Assembly: GCA_038277395.1 (NCBI GenBank)
Contig: CM076195.1
Location: 159,807,911 to 159,871,910 of the forward strand
From: Dryocosmus kuriphilus
Taxonomy: Eukaryota > Arthropoda > Insecta > Hymenoptera > Cynipidae
Direction of reading: 5' to 3'
DNA: 64,000 nt
In this document: positions 47,309-59,062 of the stretch, one piece after another
Numbering within the stretch: position 1 is the first letter of the stretch
Layout of the letters: every line of letters starts with the position of its first letter
Program-made: the position numbers and the translations under genes
Notes under the pieces: model-generated
What the model was told of the DNA's origin: nothing
What the model saw: the letters and a program-made list of their open reading frames with translations, nothing else
Database searches by the model: none

Positions 47309-47810
47309 TCTACAATAAGAATAAATATAATCAAAAATAATATATTTCAAAACGCTACATTAATGTTTTTCTAAAAATGATAAATTAAAATGTTTACCTT
47401 AAATGTCGATCGATGTAGTATATAAAATTAAAATATCTCTAGTGTAGAAACAATAAATGTCAGAAATAGTTCCATCAAATTTCTCATCCTTCATATGTTG
47501 TTTTTTCAACAAATTTTGTAAAAAAATCACATTTTAGTCAACACTTTTTACATTTTTTAATCATATTTGGAGTTCCGATGTTTTTGGAACTCCAAAATTA
47601 TAAGTATTACATTTTTGAAGTAGAGATGCTTACATCGGACGATAAACAGGGTACTGATTATCAAGGTACAAATTTATATAAAAACATAATAAACCTCTGA
47701 TGAAAAGCGCGCCAAAGACTTGAGAAATCAAATTAAGCTGATAAGATTGAATGAAATTTTTTAGTTTAGAATGCATTGGTAAATCTGGTTTATATTTTTT
47801 ATTTTAGTCC

Positions 47811-49012
47811 CGTCATCTTAGGCCAAATTAGTTGCAAATCTTGGAAAATGGAGATACCCAGTATATTACCACGTAAAAACTTGTATTTTGGCATCCTAAA
47901 ACTTCTCTCAAAATTCACATATAATTGGATGGCCGCAAGTTTTAAAGTCAGAGGTCAATGGTCACAAAAATCGATTTTTTCTACTTTTTTTGAAAATATC
48001 TCGGTTTCTATGGATTTTACGCTAATTGTATTTATTATGAACATTGTAGAGAGTTATATTCTCTACAACTTTTGTATTTAACATTTTTCATACCTTGAAT
48101 TGTTTTCGAGATAGAGGGCGCAGAGCGCGCAGTCAGAGAATCATGTGAGGTCAACTGATAGTCCCGATCAGAAACTCGTATTATTAAGGTTATAAATCAT
48201 TGCTAAATACATAATTGTCATTATTTATTAACTTTTTCATTAAACTCAATGTTTTTTTTTAGTTACTTATCTATTTTTAATTAAGTTTCAATTTATTTAA
48301 TAACACTTACCTTGTCATGTAATTAAAAAATTGTTCAGGAATACTTAAATGATATTTTAATTCTAATCTAATTTATACTAATGACTTTCTAAATAAATAA
48401 AGAAGAGAAAAAATAAATTTTTAATTAATTTTTTTATTAACAGTGTCATTCGATACATTTATTATTGTCAAAATTAATAAAAAAGAATAAAAATTTTGAG
48501 AACAACAAGTTCTAATTTCAATTCTCTTCTTCTTCTCCTTCTTCTCTGATAAATTTTAGAATTCTTAGAAAGAACGATTGAATTTAATGAAAAAGTTAAT
48601 AAATAATGATAATTATATATTTAGCAATGATTTGTAATCTTAATAATACGAGCTTTTGATCGGGACTATCAGTTGACCTCACATGATTCTCTGACTGCGC
48701 GCTCTGCGCCCTCTATCTCGAAAACAATAATTCAGGGTATGAAAAAATGTTAAATACAAAAGCTGTAGAGAATATAATTCTCTACAATGTTGATAATAAA
48801 TACAATTAGCGTAAAATCTATAGAAACCGAGATATTTGCAGAAAAAGTAGAAAAAATCGATTTTTGTGACCACTGAACCTTGACTTTAAAACTTGCGGCC
48901 ATCCAATTATATGTGAATTTTGAGAGAAGTTTTAGGATGCCAAAATACAAGTTTTTACGTGGTAATATACTGGGTATCTCGATTTTCCGAAGTGAACCCC
49001 CTATAATGACTG
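47811..49012. mobile_element. ~1.2-kb foldback element with ~400-450-bp inverted arms
   Basis: Arms at about 47840-48280 and 48580-48990 are reverse complements, sharing TACCACGTAAAAACTTG, GAGGTCAACTGATAGTCCC and GCGCAGAGCGCGCAGTCAGA. Terminal bases are TAGTCC...GGACTA. The right-hand PLE copy (51958-51975) shows the uninterrupted target TATTTTTTATTTCTG, so the insertion and a 3-4-bp duplication (TTT or ATTT) are visible. The two 60-odd-codon frames in the arms are mirror copies with no recognised family. Confidence 0.82.
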
Positions 49013-50364
49013 GACTATTTCTGTATTCAGATTTATTGAGATTTTAAAATGTTTTTTAATATAAATAGATTCTAAAATTCTTCTTTTAAACATATCTTTT
49101 TCTCGAGCTAAAATTTTGATATTATTAAAATCAAAATCATGGTTTAAATTCCATGAATGTTGTGATAAGCCTGTATTTAAATTTCCAAATTCGCAATCCC
49201 TTTTATGTTCGTAAATTCTTGTTTTTAATCTCCTGCCAGTTTCCTCAATATATACTTTATCTTGCATTATATACTTTTACTTGCATTTTATAAGATAAAT
49301 AAATCCTGATTGGTTTTCAACATTGTCAAAATCTTTTTTATTTGCCAGAAATGTATCTAAAGTGTGATTATTATTGAAATGAACATTAATATCAAATTTT
49401 TTTAAAGACCTTTTTAATCTTTCTGAAAGACGTTGTATATAAGGCAAACTGGCATTTAAATCAGTTTTTTTCAATTGTTCTAAATATTTCTTTTTCTTCT
49501 TTTCAATGTTAGAGGAGTTATAAATTTCGTGAATTCGTTCTTTAATTACATTTTCTATCAACGGAAGCGGATAATCATTCAATTGTAAAGTTTCTTTTAA
49601 TTGTTCTAAATTTTTTTGTCTCAATTTTACATCACTCAATTTTATACATCTATCAATCAAGCCTTTTATCCACCCGATCTTTTGGTTAAATAAATGATGA
49701 GATTCATAATTTAGATAACGTCCAGACCAAGTTGGTTTTTTAAACCAATTTGTAACTAATTTTCCATTGTTATTTTTTATAATTTCTAAATCTAAAAAGT
49801 TTAAACTATTATTCTTTTCTATTTCAAATGTGAATTGAATGGACTCATCGATACTATTAAAGGTGTTTAGAACTTCATTAATTTTATCATGTGGTATAAT
49901 TGTGAGTATATCATCCACATACCGTTTATAGAAAATAGGTTTAAAAGTTAATTGGGATAAGGCTCTTTTTTCAATATCTTCAAGAACCAAATTTGAAACT
50001 ATTGGAGATAACGGAGACTCCATTGGGCAGCCAGCAATTTGTTTATAAAATTTTTTATTAAATGAAAAAACCAAGTTATTAAAAACTGTTCTAACCGCTA
50101 TCAAGATTTCATTCTTGGAGATTTTAGTTAAATATCTGCTTAGTTTAATTTTTCTTCGATATAATCTAAAGCTATAACGGTATGTTGTCAAACATGGACA
50201 CAATATCTAAAGATACTAATATGTGTGTTGAAGGTACAGAGATTTTATTAATTTTTTCTTTTAGTTCCCAGCTATCTTTTATATAAGAATCTGTTGTTCC
50301 TGATATAGGTTTGAAAATGTTTGACAGAAATTTTGATAAGTTATATGTAGGTGATCCAATGGTT
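49013..50364 (-). pseudogene. PLE-2a reverse transcriptase / GIY-YIG (5'-truncated, broken)
   Basis: Begins mid-RT at ATIGSPTYN-like sequence and reads LVSLDIVSMFDNIPL, then after a frameshift near 50175 continues through AGCPMESPLSPIVSNLVLED (usual G replaced by E), FYKRYVDDILTIIPHD and NWFKKPTWSGRYLNY to IYLIKCK. A further disruption near 49270 precedes the nuclease piece KVYIEETGRRLKTRIYEHKR (usual YIGETG changed to YIEETG). No N-terminal half is present. The 3' end is interrupted by the foldback element. Penelope family by the YVDD, GSP(L/I)SP and GIY-YIG signatures. Confidence 0.85.
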
Positions 50365-51998
50365 AGGAGCAAATAAAGATGATTATAACAAAAGTATTGG
50401 AAACATTTTGCAAAATAATATTTTATATAAAAGTGTACAAACTAATCTAATCCCGACAGTGGAAAATAAATGTAACGACATTATAAAAAGGTGGGAGAAA
50501 AAAACTTATATAAATAACAAGACTGCTTATCATTTGAAAACCTATAGTAGTGTCGTTGCAAAAGCTTATGCGCTCCCAAAAGTTCACAAACCAGTTCTAA
50601 GTTGGAGACTAATTGTTTCAACCATTGGATCACCTACATATAACTTATAAAAATTTCTGTCAAACATTTTAAAACCTATATCAGGAACAACAGATTCTTA
50701 TCTAAAAAATAGCTGGGAACTAAAAGAAAAAATTAATAAAATCTCTGTACCTCCAACACACACATTAGTATCTTTAGATATTGTGTCCATGTTTGACAAC
50801 ATACCGTTAGATTTAGCTTTAGGTTGTATCGAAGAAAAATTAAACTTAAACAGAAATTTAACAAAAATCTCCAAAAATGAAATCTTGATAGCGGTTAGAA
50901 CAGTTTTTAATAACTTGGTTTTTTCATTTAATAAAAAATTTTATAAACAAATTTCTGGCTGCCCAATGGGGTCTCCATTATCTCCAATAGTTTCAAATTT
51001 GGTTCTTGAAGATATTGAAAAAAGAGCCTTATCCCAGTTAACTTTTAAACCTATTTTCTATAAACGGTATGTGGATGATATATTCACAATTATAGCACAT
51101 GATAAAATTAATGAAGTTCTAAACATCTTTAATAGTATCGATGAGTCCATTCAATTCACATTTAAAATAGAAAAGAATAATAGCTTAAACTTTTTGGATT
51201 TAGAAATTATAAAAAATAACAATGGAAAATTAATTACTAATTGGTTTAAGAAACCAACTTGGTCTGGACGTTATCTAAATTATGAATCTCATCATTTATT
51301 TAACCAGAAGATCGGGTTGATAAAAGGCTTGATTGATAGATGCATAAAATTGAGTGATGTAAAATTTAGACAAGAAAATTTAGAACAATTAAAAGAAACT
51401 TTACAATTGAATAATTATCCGCTTCCGTTGATAGAAAATGTAATTAAAGAACGAATTCACGAAATTTATAACTCCTCTAACATTGAAAAGAAGAAAAAGA
51501 AATATTTAGAACAATTTAAAAAACTGATTTAAATGTCACTTTGCCTTATATACAAGGTCTTTCAGAAAGATTCAAAAGGTCTTTAAAAAAATTTGATATT
51601 AATGTTCATTTCAATAATAATCACACTCTAGATACATTTCTGGCAAATAAAAAAGATTTTGACAATATTGAAAACCAATCAGGAGTTATTTATCTTATAA
51701 AATGCAAAATTTGTGATAAAGTATATATTGGGGAAACTGGCAGGAGATTAAAAACAAGAATTTAAGAACATAAAATGGATTGCGAATTTGGAAATTTAAA
51801 TACAGGCTTATCACAACATTCGTGAAATTTAAACCATGATTTTGATTTTAATAATATCAAAATTCTAGCTCGAGAAAAAGATATGTTTAAAAGAAGAATT
51901 TTAGAATCTATTTATATTAAAAAACATTTTAAGATCTCAATTAATCTGAATACAGAAATAAAAAATATATACCAGATTTACCAATGCATTCTAAACTA
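50365..51998 (+). pseudogene. PLE-2b reverse transcriptase / GIY-YIG (5'-truncated, broken)
   Basis: Head-to-head neighbour of PLE-2a with no spacer. It starts slightly further upstream, at GANKDDYN (equivalent to the ADKG region), then AYALPKVHKPVLSWRLIVST, a TAA at 50648 where PLE-2a has TCA, LVSLDIVSMFDNIPL, GCPMGSPLSPIVSNLVLED, YKRYVDDIFTII and a frameshift near 51525. Then YIQGLSERFKRSLKKFD, GVIYLIKCKICDKVYIGETG with an intact GIY-YIG core, and a stop at 51763 where PLE-2a has Tyr. The two copies carry different lesions, so they decayed independently. Confidence 0.87.
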
Positions 51999-52462
51999 AA
52001 AAATTTCATTCAATCTCATCAGCTTAATTTGATTTCTCAAGGCTTTGGCGCGCTTTTCATCAGAGGTTTATTATGTTTCTATATAAATTTGTACCTTGGT
52101 AATCAGTACACTGTTTATCGTCCGATCGCAAGCATCTCTACTTCAAAAATGTAATACTTATAATTTTGGAGTTCCAAAAACATCGGAACTCCAAATATGA
52201 TTAAAAAATGTAAAAAGTGTTGACTAAAATGTGATTTTTTACAAAATTTGTTGAAAAAACAACACATGAAGGATGAGAAATTTGATAGAACTATTATTGA
52301 CATTTATTGTTTCTACACTAGAGATATTTTAATTTTGTATACTACATCGATCTACATTTAAGGTAAACACTTTAATTTATCATTTTTAGAAAAACGTTAT
52401 TAATGTAGCGTCTTGAAATTTTATTATATTATTTTTGATTATATTTATTCTTATTGTAGATT

Positions 52463-52502
52463 TCTTGAAAAAACCCCGCAGTAGAGGTCGAAACGTCGAA
52501 AT
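52463..52502 (+). ncRNA. Degenerate hammerhead-type core (inner PLE, right copy)
   Basis: Reads TTGAAAAAACC, then CCGCAGTAGAGGTC, then GAAACGTCG. The GAAA box and stem remnant are present; the CUGANGA box is lost. Confidence 0.45.
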
Positions 52503-52590
52503 ATTATGACTTTTAATAAATTTTGACTATTTAGTCTAAAGATTAATTGTTTTTATTATATGACCGTAAGACCAACGAAACATTTACATA

Positions 52591-53579
52591 CTATTTAATT
52601 CCAACGGTCGAAGAAAGAAGACGTCATAACCTCCCAAGTTATGTTTACACTAATATCATTTTTAAAATAAAATTTGTATGTTAATAAATACCTGTGGTTA
52701 AGTTCGTCACATTTTTTTTAAGACATTTTAATTTTTTTAAAAACATGTCAAAGAATGTTTCAGTCATTGAGTTTTTTTTAGTTATATTTATTAAAAATCA
52801 TTAAAACCTTAACATTTCACAAGGCTCCCAATAGTAATCAATCACATTTTGATGATAAATTAGATTGAACTAATCCAAGATGTTCTGATTTGGAAGGAAG
52901 AACATTTACTGACAGTACCTAAGTGTGAGGTTATATTTATTAGCAATGTGCCGTTTCAGAAACTTATACTTTTTGAAACTTTTGGTGGAAAGTTTCATTG
53001 AAAAGTTTCAATGCCAGTGAAATTTATGAAACTTTAGGATTTTTAGCTACATTTATGATAATTATAGATTGCAAAATGCCTCATTTACATTCGAAATAGG
53101 CCTTTCAATACAAAAAACTACATCTTCCTTTCTAGAAGCTGTCAAACCTACTCAAATATTAAATAAACTGAGTCGGAACTAACATAACCTAACATAAATA
53201 CGCGGCAAAGTTTGCAAGTTTGTTCATGATTTATAATAACTTAATTAAAACACTTTTAATCAATTTTGTTCATGCAACTTATTTATATTTTACACCTAAT
53301 GTAATTTTTTTCCGTTTACCATATCTTGTAATTACAGCTGTTTATCTTTGTTTAAAACCGGGAATTGAGATAATTAATCAAATATTGATATCATCAGTTC
53401 AGCCAATCTCTAAGCAATTTTTTAGCGATAAATAAATTATTTGTTTATCAAAATAAAATAATTTCTAAGTAATATTTGAGAAGCAATAAATAATTTTTTA
53501 ATTTCACTGCAACTGAAGAAGCATTTACAATTATTTTAATAATTTTAATCAAGAAAATTAGCGTTCGCTATTTTAAATG
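52591..53579. other. Outer-PLE spacer, left part
   Basis: 52654-52710 is outer pLTR sequence (inverted to 54868-54930). 52930-53050 has repeated GAAACTTT/AAAGTTTC phrases in both orientations. A 71-codon frame at 53220-53435 is AT-rich and unrecognised. No gene. Confidence 0.5.
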
Positions 53580-54867
53580 ATTTTCAAGAGTTTAAAGAGA
53601 TTTTAAAAACATTTCAAAGCGTTTTAAGAGATTTTAAAAGATTTTTTTTAAATTGCAAAGGATTTCAAGCGACTTCACGTCTTTAAGGAGTTCTAGGATA
53701 TTTATAAAAAAATTTTAATTGAAAGTATTTCAAAAGACTTAAAATAATTCTTAAGAATGTTACAAAATTTACAGAATATAAATGTAAATAGGTATTTAAA
53801 AATCTATTAAAATACTTTTTAGTTGCGGCTTAAGGCGATATGAAGGACGCCCAGGCCGACCTTGTATTTCTTAAATTCATTAGAAATAACATGGAATGTC
53901 TTGAAAATACTGGAATTTTTTTTAATTCTTTAAAAACCATTGAAGTTCCTTAAAATAATTATAAATCCTTTTAAATATTTAAAAGTTCTTTATACCTCTC
54001 TAAAATCCCTCGAAACTCCTTTTAAATCGTTTTAAATCGATTAAAATCCTTTCAAACTTTTAAAAATGGCTTGAGATCTATCATAGAAATATTTTTAAAA
54101 TCACTTTAAGTTCTCTAAAATTATTAAAAATTCCCTGAATTTCCTTGGAATATTTCATAACGCTTTAGAATCTCTAAAAGATTCCCAAAAATCATATGAA
54201 ATCTCCTAAAATTCTTTAAAGTTTCTTTGAAATCCCTTGAAATTCTTTAAATTCATTCAAAATTACTTAAATCTCTTAAAAATCTTGAAACTCATTTAAA
54301 AATTAGAAAATTTTCAAAAATCATTAGAAATATTTAAAAATAGTTTAGAGTTTTTGAAAATCCTTTATTATCCTCTGAAACTCCTAAAAATCATATTAAA
54401 TCCTTTTAAAATTTTATTAACATACTATGAGATGTTTTTGAAATCACTTTATATTCTTAAGAATTCTTAAAAATCTCTTGAGCACTTTAAAAAAAATTTT
54501 TATTCCTTAAAATATCTAAAAAATTCCTAAGAATCACTTAAAATCTCTTGATATTCTTTTAAGTTTCTTCGAAATATCTTGAAATGTTTCCAATGCATTC
54601 AATATGGCTTGAAATCCCTTAAACTTGCTTTGAAATAGTCTATTTATCGTATATTTTATCAAATATCTTAAAATTCTTTAAAATCACTGAAAATATTTTG
54701 AAGTTTTCGAAAATATTTTTAAAATTCCTTTAAATTCTTTTAAATCTCTTGAAATACTTTAAAATACTATAAAATCTTTTAAAATCTCTTGAAATTCCTT
54801 AAACTCTTTCGAAGTCGCTTAAAATCCATTGAATATTTAAAAATTGTTCGAAATTTCATAAAACGAA
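53580..54867. repeat. Degenerate phased short-repeat array with a polarity flip
   Basis: 53580-53800 reads AAAAGATTTTA/CAAAAGACTT on the plus strand. A ~70-bp GC-richer patch follows (53825-53880, with GGCTTAAGGCGATATGAAGG), then 53880-54860 reads CTTGAAATCCCTTAAATTC, the opposite polarity. No gene. Confidence 0.85.
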
Positions 54868-55110
54868 CTTAACCACAGGCATTTATTAACATACAAATTT
54901 TATTTCAAAAATGATATTGTATTATATTATTTATAAAACAATATTTACATTTAGGTTATTTTGGACCTTGATAAAGACCTGCAAGAAATAGGTCGAAACG
55001 TACGTTGGAATAATAAATTGACACATTTTTAAAAAATCTGGATTATTGACATTATTATGTTTACATGGACCGTAAGACCAGAATAAAGCGTATTCAGTTA
55101 TATCAAAACA
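54868..55110 (+). repeat. Outer PLE pLTR fragment (plus orientation)
   Basis: Reverse-complement partner of 46985-47177 plus 52654-52710. Contains a hammerhead-like core at about 54968-55003 (TTGATAAA, stem GACCT...AGGTC, GAAAC) with a degraded first box. Confidence 0.75.
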
Positions 55111-56574
55111 ATACGAGCTGTAAAGTTACCGGTTGTAAGGAGTTGAATTTATATTTTCGCGCTTATTTTAAAATGAGGGAAGTTAATGATGTCATGTGGT
55201 ATAAATAAGCACATCCATTGGCTATTTGTGTATGAAATTGTAAAAGTAGGCGGTAATTAATAGAAAGCGCTATCGTACTGCTAAGTTCTCTCAGTGCTGA
55301 GCAAAGGCACTTTTAATGTATTGATTATAATTCTGGATACGCCACGATTGTTAGGGGCATCGCCAACGCATCCTTGCATATTTTGTGTGCTTTACAGTTT
55401 CTGGTACCGTTTTCTGTATAATGTGAATTGCTCATTACAAAATAGACATTGTAATTGTTCAACGTGGCGTTTTTTTTTTAATTAGTCCATAAAATCTGCA
55501 TTAATATTCACTTGATGATGAAGAAAAGTTGGAAGGGCTTTTTGATGTCTATTCACGAAATTGTCGCTAGAGGTTTTCTATAAACAATATTTGAAAAACA
55601 TGTTCGACATTTTATTATATCAAGACGGATGGATTCTTCAACACAACCGTCAAGCTAAATCAATAAATTCTGTGACTCGTGTGTAATAATTTAAAGTCTT
55701 ATTGAGAAAACCTAACTTGATTATTGCATGGAATTTTTGAATATATGAAATTGTTAATGGATAGCAATTGGAAACATTTTGACCGTTATTATCATTTTAT
55801 ATTTTATGCCACTCATGAATGTTGAATGTGTGTGAGAGGATTTTTATTTATAAAGCATCTATAATTTCTATTCCCTCATATTGTGTGTTGATTTCATTAG
55901 GCTGGGTTCTTCACTTGTTGTTCATTCTTATCTATCATTAAGTATTAAATTTCTCAATTTAAACTTGGTATATATCAAAGTAATCATATCAGTTTGAATT
56001 TTAGCGCTTCTACGCCATTTTAACATTTGTATGCTCGATGTAACCTTATCGTTTTTAGTCCTTTCCTGTGGACGTTGCCCGAACACCATGGCACGTAAAA
56101 TGTTATTGTCCGTCTAAAATATCAAAAATCCACATGTAGAGCACACTTAGTGGTGTAATAATGCTAACTATGACATTTTATTTTCTTATTATTCTTTTTA
56201 AAAAAACCTAAAAATTGAGGAAGACCTCAATCTTTGTATGTCCACTACTCTGAAACATGCGTCGTTATTCTATATACTATATACCTGAAGAGGCCCTCCT
56301 TCGGAGAGCGAAAGCTTGTTTTCAACAATAAACCATTCTTATACGATCAGTAAATCGACACTGCAACATCTATATACTTAAACTTGGTATGTTTAATTGT
56401 TTATTGATCTACACAGATAAAAGTAAAGTTAATTTTTGTTGCAGGTAAAATTTAGCGCGGTTAAAATTTACGTTCTCTTTAGCGAAAGTTTATCCCGAGA
56501 TAGAATAAAAAGTGTCTTCTGCTACGCCGTCAATAGCTGTGCGAAAAACAACCATTATATCATTTAAATTGGAC
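55111..56574. other. Unassigned intergenic sequence
   Basis: No gene is recognised. A TATAAATA sequence at 55199 lies 20 bp before CCATTGG, but nothing downstream reads as a gene. A 63-codon frame at 55294-55485 is unrecognised. 56285-56318 holds a hammerhead-like motif, listed separately. Confidence 0.4.
56285..56318 (+). ncRNA. Solitary hammerhead-like motif
   Basis: CTGAAGAGG, a stem-loop GCCCTCC-TTCG-GAGAGC, then GAAAGC. Matches CUGANGA and GAAA with a helix II capped by a TTCG tetraloop. Not attached to any recognised PLE coding region, although AATAAACC follows as in pLTR ends. Could be a solo pLTR remnant or chance. Confidence 0.4.
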
Positions 56575-56725
56575 TAGAAATAAGGATAGCATTCCTTCTA
56601 AAACATTGCAGCTATTTAGATATCATTTTAAAAATAATTAAACTTATCGCAAATGAATTAAAATACTTTTTTCGGGACTGAGAATAAATTAGTTCACACA
56701 TCAACAATCCATGTAGCGATCTTTC
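56575..56725 (+). repeat. Inverted repeat flanking PLE-3, left
   Basis: Begins TAGAAATAAGGATAGCAT and matches the reverse complement of about 62085-62215 (CATTGC, CTATTTA, GAATTAAAATA follow in order). PLE-3 appears to have inserted between the arms of an older inverted-repeat element. Confidence 0.68.
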
Positions 56726-57187
56726 AAGACTGCACCACGATGCTCTAGGAGCAGCCAATGAATGCACTGTTGCAAAAGAAAATAGCATCGCCATTGGTTT
56801 TTACCAAGAGCTTCTTCTTCTGGCACTCTTGCGTTTAAAATACCTCGCGAATAATATAAATTCAATAAATTTGCATTCATGCAATATAGTATAATATGTC
56901 ACCAGCAATGGATGTCGGTTCCGGTACCACAACGTAACAAGAAAATTCTGATAATGTAATACAAATAATACAATAAAATATATTAAAAGTAAAAATATTA
57001 ACAATTATTCAGGACAACTAGAAGCAGCAAAAATAATAACATGAATTTCAAACTTAAAATCACTGAACTTTTACGAACAAAAAAATGATTTGAAATTTCA
57101 TTAGAACCTAATTTTTATTTCAGTTCGAGTGAGAAATTACGTTTTCTAAACGCTCATATTTGTAATTGCAGTTTTCCTCAATATTAA
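56726..57187. other. Unassigned sequence between inverted repeat and PLE-3
   Basis: AT-rich. Minus-strand frames at 56612-56794 and 56801-57004 are short, hydrophobic and unrecognised. Confidence 0.35.
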
Positions 57188-57262
57188 CTTCTGATTTCTG
57201 ATGTATTTTCTTACTTCTAAGGTGAATTTTGTATCTTCTTTAGATTTTAACCTATTTACTGT

Positions 57263-57296
57263 CTGATGAGGTCTCTCAGCTGAGTGACGTAACGTT
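57263..57296 (+). ncRNA. Hammerhead-type core with a damaged GAAA box (PLE-3 5' pLTR)
   Basis: CTGATGAG, stem CTCTCAGCTGAGTG, then GACGTAAC where the 3' pLTR has GAAGAAAC. The CUGANGA box is intact; the GAAA box is changed. Confidence 0.58.
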
Positions 57297-57479
57297 ACTT
57301 TAAACATTAAATTTTTTGTCTGGATGTGTTGATATCTTCTTTCTACTATTTCTATCCCCGGACGTTAAATCGATAATGAGGACTCAAAATCTCTCCTCGA
57401 TCATATTATATATGCAAAACTAGGATTGCAAACTTAACATCGATTATGAATCTGGAGGAAATACATCGGAGATTACTAA

Positions 57480-59062
57480 TAAGATTAAAACTGCCACTTG
57501 CAGAAAAAATTTCTTACTGAATTGTCTCCGTTCTGAATTGTTTCCCAACAATATTAACAACTGTATCAAAAATGTCAAAAATCTCAAAATGTATAGTTCT
57601 TACAGTGCTAAAAATCTTAACCATGTAACTGACAGATTAAAAAACCAAGTCAGGAAAATCGAGATTCAGGACATACACATTCATTTAAAATTTTTACAAA
57701 AAAACTTTGATATCTCAAAAAATAAAATAAAAAATTTAATGTCTAATTCTGATTTTGCCATTCTCTTCCATGAATTTGAAACTTCTAATGATAATTTTAC
57801 TTGTAAAACTGAAAGAATTCTTAACAAGAAATTCAATAATCTTTTATCTTTAAATCCTATTGATACCAATATTAATAAACATAGAATCGATTCGATTCCT
57901 GATCCTTGGATTATTAATCTGACAGAAAAAACTATTCCTACACCGTTTTCTGACATTATTCGTTTAGGACCTAAATTTAGTTCTTGTTTTACTTCAGGAA
58001 AGAAAGAACAGATTTTGGAAATTAAAAGATTTTGAAGTGAATCTGGATGAAATTCCTTTTGAACTTAGAGATGAACTTAGAAACAAAGTCCTCTCTCTAA
58101 CATCAAACTACATAAAAAAACCTAAGAGAATATCTATGATTGATAAGGAAATAGCAAAAAATATGAAAATTACAAAAAATTTTTTAACACACAATAATGG
58201 TCTTGATAAATCATCTTACTATTCTAAAATGGAAACAATGTTAAATGATCCTATTACTTATAATGTAATTAATTCAGATCCTTTTAAAAAACTACAAAAT
58301 TCAACTCACAAACTTTTAAATAATTGGAATATAAAAAGAAATCTAGGTAAAAATATAAAGAAAAACACAATTTCAACTTCTAATACTAACATCGCTCGGA
58401 TGCACGGTCTTCCGAAAGTACACAAATAAAATTTTCCTCTTAAGCCTGTTGTTTCCTACATAAATTCTCCTACTTATTTTCTTGCAAAAACTCTAAACCC
58501 AATCTTAACTGACTCAATTCCGAAATTAAATTCTTTTGTAAAAAATTCCATTTCATTCCATGATACTATCATAAAAATCAAATTTCCAAATAACCACATC
58601 TTCTTATCATTAGATGTTTCCTCTTTGTTTACTAACATTCCACTAATCCTAGTTCTTGATGGCATCGAAAAAGATGGCCACATATTAAAAAATTTACTAA
58701 TATACCACTAATTGAATTTAAAAATAGCATAACCTTCTTAATGAATTCGACCTTTTTTCAATTTAATAATAAATTTTACAGTCAGAAGTTCGGCACCCCA
58801 ATGGGTTCTCCGATTTCAGGAATATTAGCTGAAATAGTTTTACAGGATTTAGAGATTGATATTTTCAAAAAAATTGATTTTAAAATACACACTTTTCTCA
58901 GATACGTTGACGACACCCTTCTCATTATCCCTAAGAATAAGATCCAACAAACTATTCAATTTTTCAATAGTTATCATGACAGATTACAACTTACACATGA
59001 AATCGAAAGTTCAATCAATTTTCTAAACTTAAAAATTATTAGAGACGACGCTAACAATATTA
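57480..59062 (+). pseudogene. PLE-3 reverse transcriptase, 5' part (broken)
   Basis: Reads a Lys/Asn-rich N-terminus, WIINLTEKTIPTPFSDIIRL, then after a frame change near 58035 ARMHGLPKVHK, a TAA at 58427 within the sequence that continues FPLKPVVSYINSPTY, LSLDVSSLFTNIPL, another break near 58670, GTPMGSPISGILAEIVLQDL and FLRYVDDTLLIIPKN. It is cut at codon level by the mariner at 59063; the sequence before and after rejoins in frame as ...NNI-ITNW... The RT catalytic motif is intact. Confidence 0.86.

Larger units (their letters stand above)
46985..55110. mobile_element. Nested palindromic block of Penelope-like elements
   Basis: Outer layer: pLTR fragments at 46985-47177 plus 52654-52710 (minus orientation) and 54868-55110 (plus orientation) are inverted partners, sharing GGTCTTACGGTCC/GGACCGTAAGACC and ACCTGTGGTTAAGTTCG. 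Inner layer: two 5'-truncated PLE copies head to head, 47178-50364 on the minus strand and 50365-52590 on the plus strand. A separate foldback element (47811-49012) lies in the left inner copy, and a phased short-repeat array (53580-54860) lies in the outer spacer. Confidence 0.8.

Noticed and set aside
55199..55300. A TATA-box promoter (TATAAATA near CCATTGG)
   Set aside because: No initiator at the right distance and no gene follows. Such matches are frequent in AT-rich DNA.
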